Source: Rhabdophis nuchalis (taxonomy: Eukaryota; Chordata; Lepidosauria; Squamata; Natricidae). From it: 64,000 nucleotides of DNA. Made by a program: the position numbers and the translations under genes. The notes beneath the pieces were generated by a model, which was given only the letters and a program-made list of their open reading frames with translations, had not been told where the DNA came from and ran no database searches. Shown here in pieces: positions 60,494 through 64,000 of this stretch (position 1 is the stretch's first letter; each line of letters starts with the position of its first letter). The stretch spans positions 216,943,462 through 217,007,461 of the forward strand of contig CM077644.1 in the NCBI GenBank assembly GCA_039707465.1, in the 5' to 3' direction.

Positions 60494-60983
60494 TTAAATT
60501 AGTTTTAGCATAGGATTAGATTAATTTAATATGTTCTTAAATTATGTATTTATTGTTTATATGTTTTTTAAATTCCTGTGTGCCGCCCTGGGTCCTCTGT
60601 GGAGAAGGGCGGGATATAAATATAAATAAAATAAAAAAATAAAATAAAAAACGGCCCTACGAGCAAACTGGAAGTCAGTTTTCAAACTTCCGGTTTGGCT
60701 GTAGGGCTGTTGCCTTCTAGAGGCTTCAGGGAATCTCTGAAGCCTCTGGAGGGTGTCTGGGGAAGGTGGGAGAGGTGTTTTTGCCCTGCCTAGGCTCCTA
60801 GAAAACCTCTGGTGCCTGGGGAGGGTGAAAATAGCACACCAAAAGCAGGGTGGGGGGTGGGGTTTCTGCACTGATTGCGTGTGCCTGCACGCTGGGCTCA
60901 CGCGCATATCATTATGGGTGTGGGCACTTTCCTGCGTTCCCCTAGCTTTTGGCACGCGATCCAAAAAAGGTTAGCCATCACTG

Positions 60984-61576
60984 CCCTATATCATTTATTA
61001 GAATGAATGTGTAAATCTCAATCCTGATCATTCCTTTGGCAGTGATATTTAATATTCTAGTGCCAGGCCTTTCTATTTGAGCTACTGCTCATTTAAATGA
61101 TGCTCTTTAGTTTGTTTGGGCAATTATAGTGTCATTGTTCTTTAGAATGTAGTCAGTAGTTGTAAATGTATTAACTCTACAATGGGTTAACTATTATACC
61201 TAATTACCCAAGTCCACACACACACACACTTTTCTGATTGTGAGATTACAGTGGGCACAGTGACTAATACAATGTAGGTTGGGAAGGTTGAATTTTTGGA
61301 AGATTCATGGGTTCTTTTTAAACTCTGTTACATTTTCAAGATTGATTTACAGACTAAGGATTTACCATCTTGAATGACAGGAAAGTATGCCACCACTTTT
61401 CATAATTGTGATCACTTATTTAAGAGGCCTCAGACTAATTTCCATACCCTACCTGCCCCTTGGCCTGCTTCTAATAGAGCAATAGTAGTACTACAATTTG
61501 TTTGTAGAGAAAACAGTAATGACTGTAAAATAGGGGTATTTTTAGTGGCTACCTCCTACTTTTTGTGCCATATCCG
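60984..61576. other. Intergenic DNA
   Basis: A short CA repeat near 61215-61228; otherwise nothing recognised. Confidence 0.5.
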
Positions 61577-61875
61577 TCATTGGACGTTGGCGATCATGTT
61601 GGCAATCCTATTTTTGTCAACAGCCAGATGAAAAAGTTCTGCTGAGTTTTGTCCAAACCAATCCATTAGGTTTTGAAGCCACGATGTTCTTCTTCTGTCT
61701 GGACCTTGTTTGTCTTCAGTCTTTCCCTGGAGGATTAAGTGAAGGATGCCGTATTTTTCTGGGTGTCGCATCACATGTTCAAAATATTCTAACTTTCTCT
61801 TTTTAATGGCTCTGATGATTTTGCTTTGCTTTCTCAGGCGGTTTATCACCTCATTTGTGTTTTGTCAACCCAGTT
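61577..61875 (-). mobile_element. RTE-like LINE, C-terminal fragment
   Basis: A 90-codon antisense frame reads VINRLRKQSKIIRAIKKRKL, YFEHVMRHPEKYGILHLILQ, RRRTSWLQNLMDWFGQNSAE, LFHLAVDKNRIANMIANVQ. This is the recurrent C-terminal end of RTE-type endonuclease-reverse transcriptases, different from the Bov-B copy at 10030-10450. It is 5'-truncated. Confidence 0.8.
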
Positions 61876-62728
61876 TATACATACTACTCCTATTAGCTCT
61901 GGAAAATAGATTCAATAGAATTTGAGCATAGATCTGAGAATTTTGATAACTATTATTGCTACTTTTATGAATCTGAAAAGAAATATAAAGAGGTAGCAGG
62001 TATTTTTTTCTCCCAAATATACTAGATACTGTATACCCAAATATACAGGTACTACATTTAGAATTTAAAAAATTGCTTGTTTGTAAGCTTTAATACAACG
62101 TGCATGAGATGAGAAAGAACATTTTAATAGTAGTCAATTCCCATCTTTAACAAATGGAAATTATTGAGTTTGCTTATCAACTCATCATTTTCAGCATAAA
62201 TATATGTCAAAGGCCATTTCACACGAAGATGTACCAGATATTTAAATGACACCGAAGCTGTATTTTTATTAAAATGGTAACATGATTGAGATAGAAATGA
62301 GAATTTCAAAAATCATTTTGCATACAGCTTGATGTACCATAAACAACTCTTAATATTTGGTTCAATTCACTGCCTTGATGCAGACTTGCTTATGCAAAAA
62401 ACTATTTAGAATTGCTTTTAAATGTTTTCCTCAAAAAAGGATAAAGAAAAAAAGTTGCTATAGTCCTTTTGTGCTAAATGATCATTTTATTAAGAAAATA
62501 TGCAAACTTGCCTGAAGGGAAAATGTTTATTTTCCTGTTCCACTGGATCTGTTTTTGTTTTTTTTTCCAATTTCCTTAAGTTTAATATATGGAACACTTA
62601 TGGAAGTTGCCATTTGTGAAGGAAATTTTAGCAAATTACTATATTAATCAGCTGCACATTTTTAAGTAGTACTTAAAATATTTTGGAATTTATCTGAAAC
62701 TTAGCAACTGAACTCTTGATATGTTGAC
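61876..62728. other. Intergenic / SMIM15 intron DNA
   Basis: AT-rich, nothing recognised. If exon 1 is near 55.4 kb this is intronic. Confidence 0.5.
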
Positions 62729-62965
62729 ATAGATAGCCCTTGACTGACAACAGTTCATTTAGTGACCAAAGTTACAAAGGCACTTAAAAAAGTGACATGA
62801 CCATTTTTTATACTTACGATTGTTGTAGCATCTCCGTGGTCATATGATCAAAATTCAGATGCTTTCGCTTAACAACTGTGGCAAGAAAGTTTGTAAAATG
62901 GGGCAAAACTCACTTAACAACTGTCTCGTTCGGGAACAGAAATTTTGGGTTCAGTTTTGTATTAC
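62729..62965. mobile_element. Truncated MITE, relative of 3993-4357
   Basis: AGATAGCCCTTGACTGACAA, AAAAAAGTGACATGACCATT, GCTTAACAACTGTGGCAAG and ACTCACTTAACAACTGTCTC follow the same phrase order as the 3993-4357 family. The right end is missing. Confidence 0.6.
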
Positions 62966-63024
62966 TGTGCAACTTCTACAATCAAAAGCTGCTGCTTTAA
63001 ATGTCTCAATGTTTTTTCTTGTAG

Positions 63025-63087
63025 ATTTTTATGATAACAATATCCAGAGTTGCCGTGTTGCTACACTGGAGTTTCTTGACCTCTTGG
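63025..63087 (+). other. SMIM15: Predicted SMIM15 5'UTR exon
   Basis: A polypyrimidine tract and acceptor (ATGTTTTTTCTTGTAG, ending at 63024) precede a 63-base segment that ends at CTCTTGG|GTAAGT (donor at 63088), both near consensus. It lies between the CpG-rich block and the coding exon, on the correct strand. It contains an ATG at 63031 that opens an upstream reading frame. Prediction is from splice signals only. Confidence 0.6.
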
Positions 63088-63184
63088 GTAAGTTGTGACA
63101 TCTTTTACATTGCTAGAAGAATTCTAAACATATTTCTAATGATGAAAATTATAATATACAGGATGTCAACTCACGAAGCATTCC

Positions 63185-63565
63185 TGACATGCTCTCAAGT
63201 TGCCATAGGCAGGGGAATGGGGAACCGAGCCTCGCAGCTGCAGCGAGGAAATTGCACTTAGCAGGCCTCCCTGAAGCCTCCTGAAACCAAAAATGGGCTG
63301 TGCAGGAGGTGTACTGCACACATACCTCGCGGCCTATTTTGGGTCTAGCAGGCTTCCCAAAGCTCCCGGAAACAAATAACGGAGCACTGGGGCATGTCTC
63401 CCCCATGTTCCCCCCACCCTCCATGCATGTGTGCACAACACACCCGCCCATGTGTGCGTGTCTCACTTGCCCAGCAGAGACCCGAAAATCAGCTGGCCAG
63501 CGGGAGGCACACATGTGCAGTGGAACTGAGCTGGGCAACGGCTCACATGCCCACAGAGAGACTCA
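63185..63565. mobile_element. Decayed hAT-like family B copy
   Basis: GCAGGCCTCCCTGAAGCCTC, CATGCATGTGTGCACAACAC, AATCAGCTGGCCAGCGGGAG and GGCTCACATGCCCACAGAGA-GACTCACCATCAT parallel the interior and right end of 47826-48120. It lies inside the predicted last SMIM15 intron. Confidence 0.45.
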
Positions 63566-63655
63566 CCATCATGGGTGTAGGGTTTCCTGCCTGAGCAGGA
63601 GATTGGACTAGAAGACCACTTCAAGGCCCCTTTCAATGCTGTTATTCTGAATTTC
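63566..63655 (+). mobile_element. CR1 3' terminal fragment
   Basis: GGGTTTCCTGCCTGAGCAGG, AGATTGGACTAGAAGACCAC and a following AATGCTGTTATTCTGA form the plus-strand CR1/L3 3' end. Confidence 0.8.
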
Positions 63656-63721
63656 TTTCTGCATTATTCAGTAGGTGTCTGTTTAATTTTCTGTGAAATA
63701 ATAGTATCACTTTTTTTTTAG

Positions 63722-63749
63722 GACTTTCCCCTATTAGGTAGCAAGAAGG
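63722..63749 (+). other. SMIM15: SMIM15 coding-exon 5'UTR and acceptor
   Basis: The tract CACTTTTTTTTTAG ends at 63721, and GACTTTCCCC starts the exon. The 28 bases before the ATG contain no upstream ATG of their own, but a frame opened in the 63025-63087 exon would read through them. Confidence 0.7.
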
Positions 63750-63977
63750 ATGTTTGAAAATATCAAATCTTGGGCTGAGTATATTGTGGAATGGGCTGCA
63801 AAAGATCCATATGGATTCCTTACAACAGTGATCCTTGCTCTAACACCTCTATTCTTGGCAAGTGCGGTGCTATCGTGGAAACTGGCAAAGATGATTGAAG
63901 CTAAGGAACGGGAACAAAAAAAGAAACAAAAGCGCCAAGAAAATATTACAAAAGCTAAACGAACAAAGAAGGACTAA
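63750..63977 (+). CDS. SMIM15: SMIM15, small integral membrane protein 15 (complete coding exon)
   Basis: A 75-codon frame, ATG at 63750 to TAA at 63975-63977, near-identical in my memory to vertebrate SMIM15 (74 residues in human). An acidic/aromatic N-terminus ([16 protein letters not shown]) is followed by one hydrophobic segment at about residues 21-45 ([20 protein letters not shown]) and a highly basic, coiled-coil-prone C-terminus ([20 protein letters not shown]). It is predicted to be a single-pass membrane protein; its molecular function is not established. The coding exon begins at 63722, after a long polypyrimidine tract and AG acceptor (63712-63721), so 28 bases of 5'UTR precede the ATG in this exon. 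The whole CDS fits in this one exon, as in other vertebrates. Its neighbour ZSWIM6 is divergent, as in human 5q12. Confidence 0.97.
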   Translation: MFENIKSWAEYIVEWAAKDPYGFLTTVILALTPLFLASAVLSWKLAKMIEAKEREQKKKQKRQENITKAKRTKKD

Positions 63978-64000
63978 GACTTCAATTTCACTGGGCCAAA

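Larger units (their letters stand above)
56852..60650 (+). mobile_element. Older L2-type LINE copy (5'-truncated), itself interrupted
   Basis: The first part (56852-57342) carries the RT C-terminus on the plus strand (CELHWLPVVFRVRFKVLTTI, GPALWNDLPPELRTITDHR, LKTHLFQHAGLA), with an upstream frameshift near 56925 where the usual ARVIMG phrase is lost. Its 3'UTR stops at AAATTGGGAATTTTAAAATT and resumes at 60494 with TTAAATTAGTTTTAGCATAG. It then ends at 60582-60650 with GCCGCCCTGGGTCCTCTGTG and the GGGATATAAA tail. The 57343-60493 element sits in between. Confidence 0.9.
56712..60983 (-). mobile_element. hAT-like family B repeat, split by L2 insertions
   Basis: The left piece (56712-56851) holds repeated GAGGCTTC / GCCCTCTGGAGCCTTC units and TTGCTTGTAGGGCCGTTTT. 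The right piece (60651-60983) continues with GGCCCTACGAGCAAACTGGA, AGTC...CTTCCGGTTTGG, TTTTTGCCCTGCCTAGGCTC, and ends AAAAGGTTAGCCATCACTG. In inverted orientation this follows 10624-11018 in order. The L2 copies sit between the two pieces. Confidence 0.65.

Overview
The window is vertebrate nuclear DNA, most likely from a squamate reptile and probably a snake. The support is two recognisable vertebrate genes plus a repeat mixture typical of squamates: L2/CR1-group LINEs, Bov-B/RTE fragments, Penelope-like elements, Sauria-like tRNA SINEs, and very many short hAT and mariner MITEs with clear target-site duplications. Species assignment is inference from repeat types; no search was possible.

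Gene layout. ZSWIM6 exon 1 lies on the minus strand at the left edge (CDS 1134-1848, ending at a GTGAGT donor), inside a CpG-island promoter of about 960-2710. SMIM15 lies on the plus strand at the right edge (complete 75-codon CDS, 63750-63977). Its probable promoter and first non-coding exon sit in a second CpG-rich block near 55.2-55.9 kb, and a strong candidate 5'UTR exon is at 63025-63087. The two genes are divergent and about 62 kb apart, the same head-to-head order I know from human 5q12. No other host protein-coding gene is supported.

Between the genes there is AT-rich intergenic DNA studded with mobile elements. 3.9-11 kb: MITEs, CR1, a Penelope-like fragment, Bov-B and a hAT element. 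18.6-19.7 kb: CR1 and RTE antisense remnants. 22.2-28.5 kb: a dense cluster with three L2-type fragments, a MIR-like SINE carrying a palindromic MITE, a tRNA SINE carrying a hAT copy, and an unusual L1-like element (24858-26813) with a CpG-rich 5'UTR, an intact ORF1, no ORF2, an AATAAA signal, a poly(A) tail and a 15-bp target duplication. 31-46 kb: many hAT MITEs, several with 8-bp duplications, one nested in another. 48-54 kb: a mariner-like element with internal tandem duplications, a Penelope-like RT/endonuclease remnant next to a GATA microsatellite, a Bov-B-tailed SINE and a Rex1-like fragment. 56.7-61 kb: a three-level nest in which an L2-type element with an uninterrupted 965-codon EN-RT frame sits inside an older L2 copy, which sits inside a hAT-family repeat.

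The most notable items are the ORF1-only L1-like (HAL1-like) element, the long open L2 reading frame and its nest, a possible upstream ORF overlapping the SMIM15 start codon, and several near-perfect palindromic MITEs. Two single-copy stretches look like possible conserved regulatory DNA, but this needs an alignment to test.
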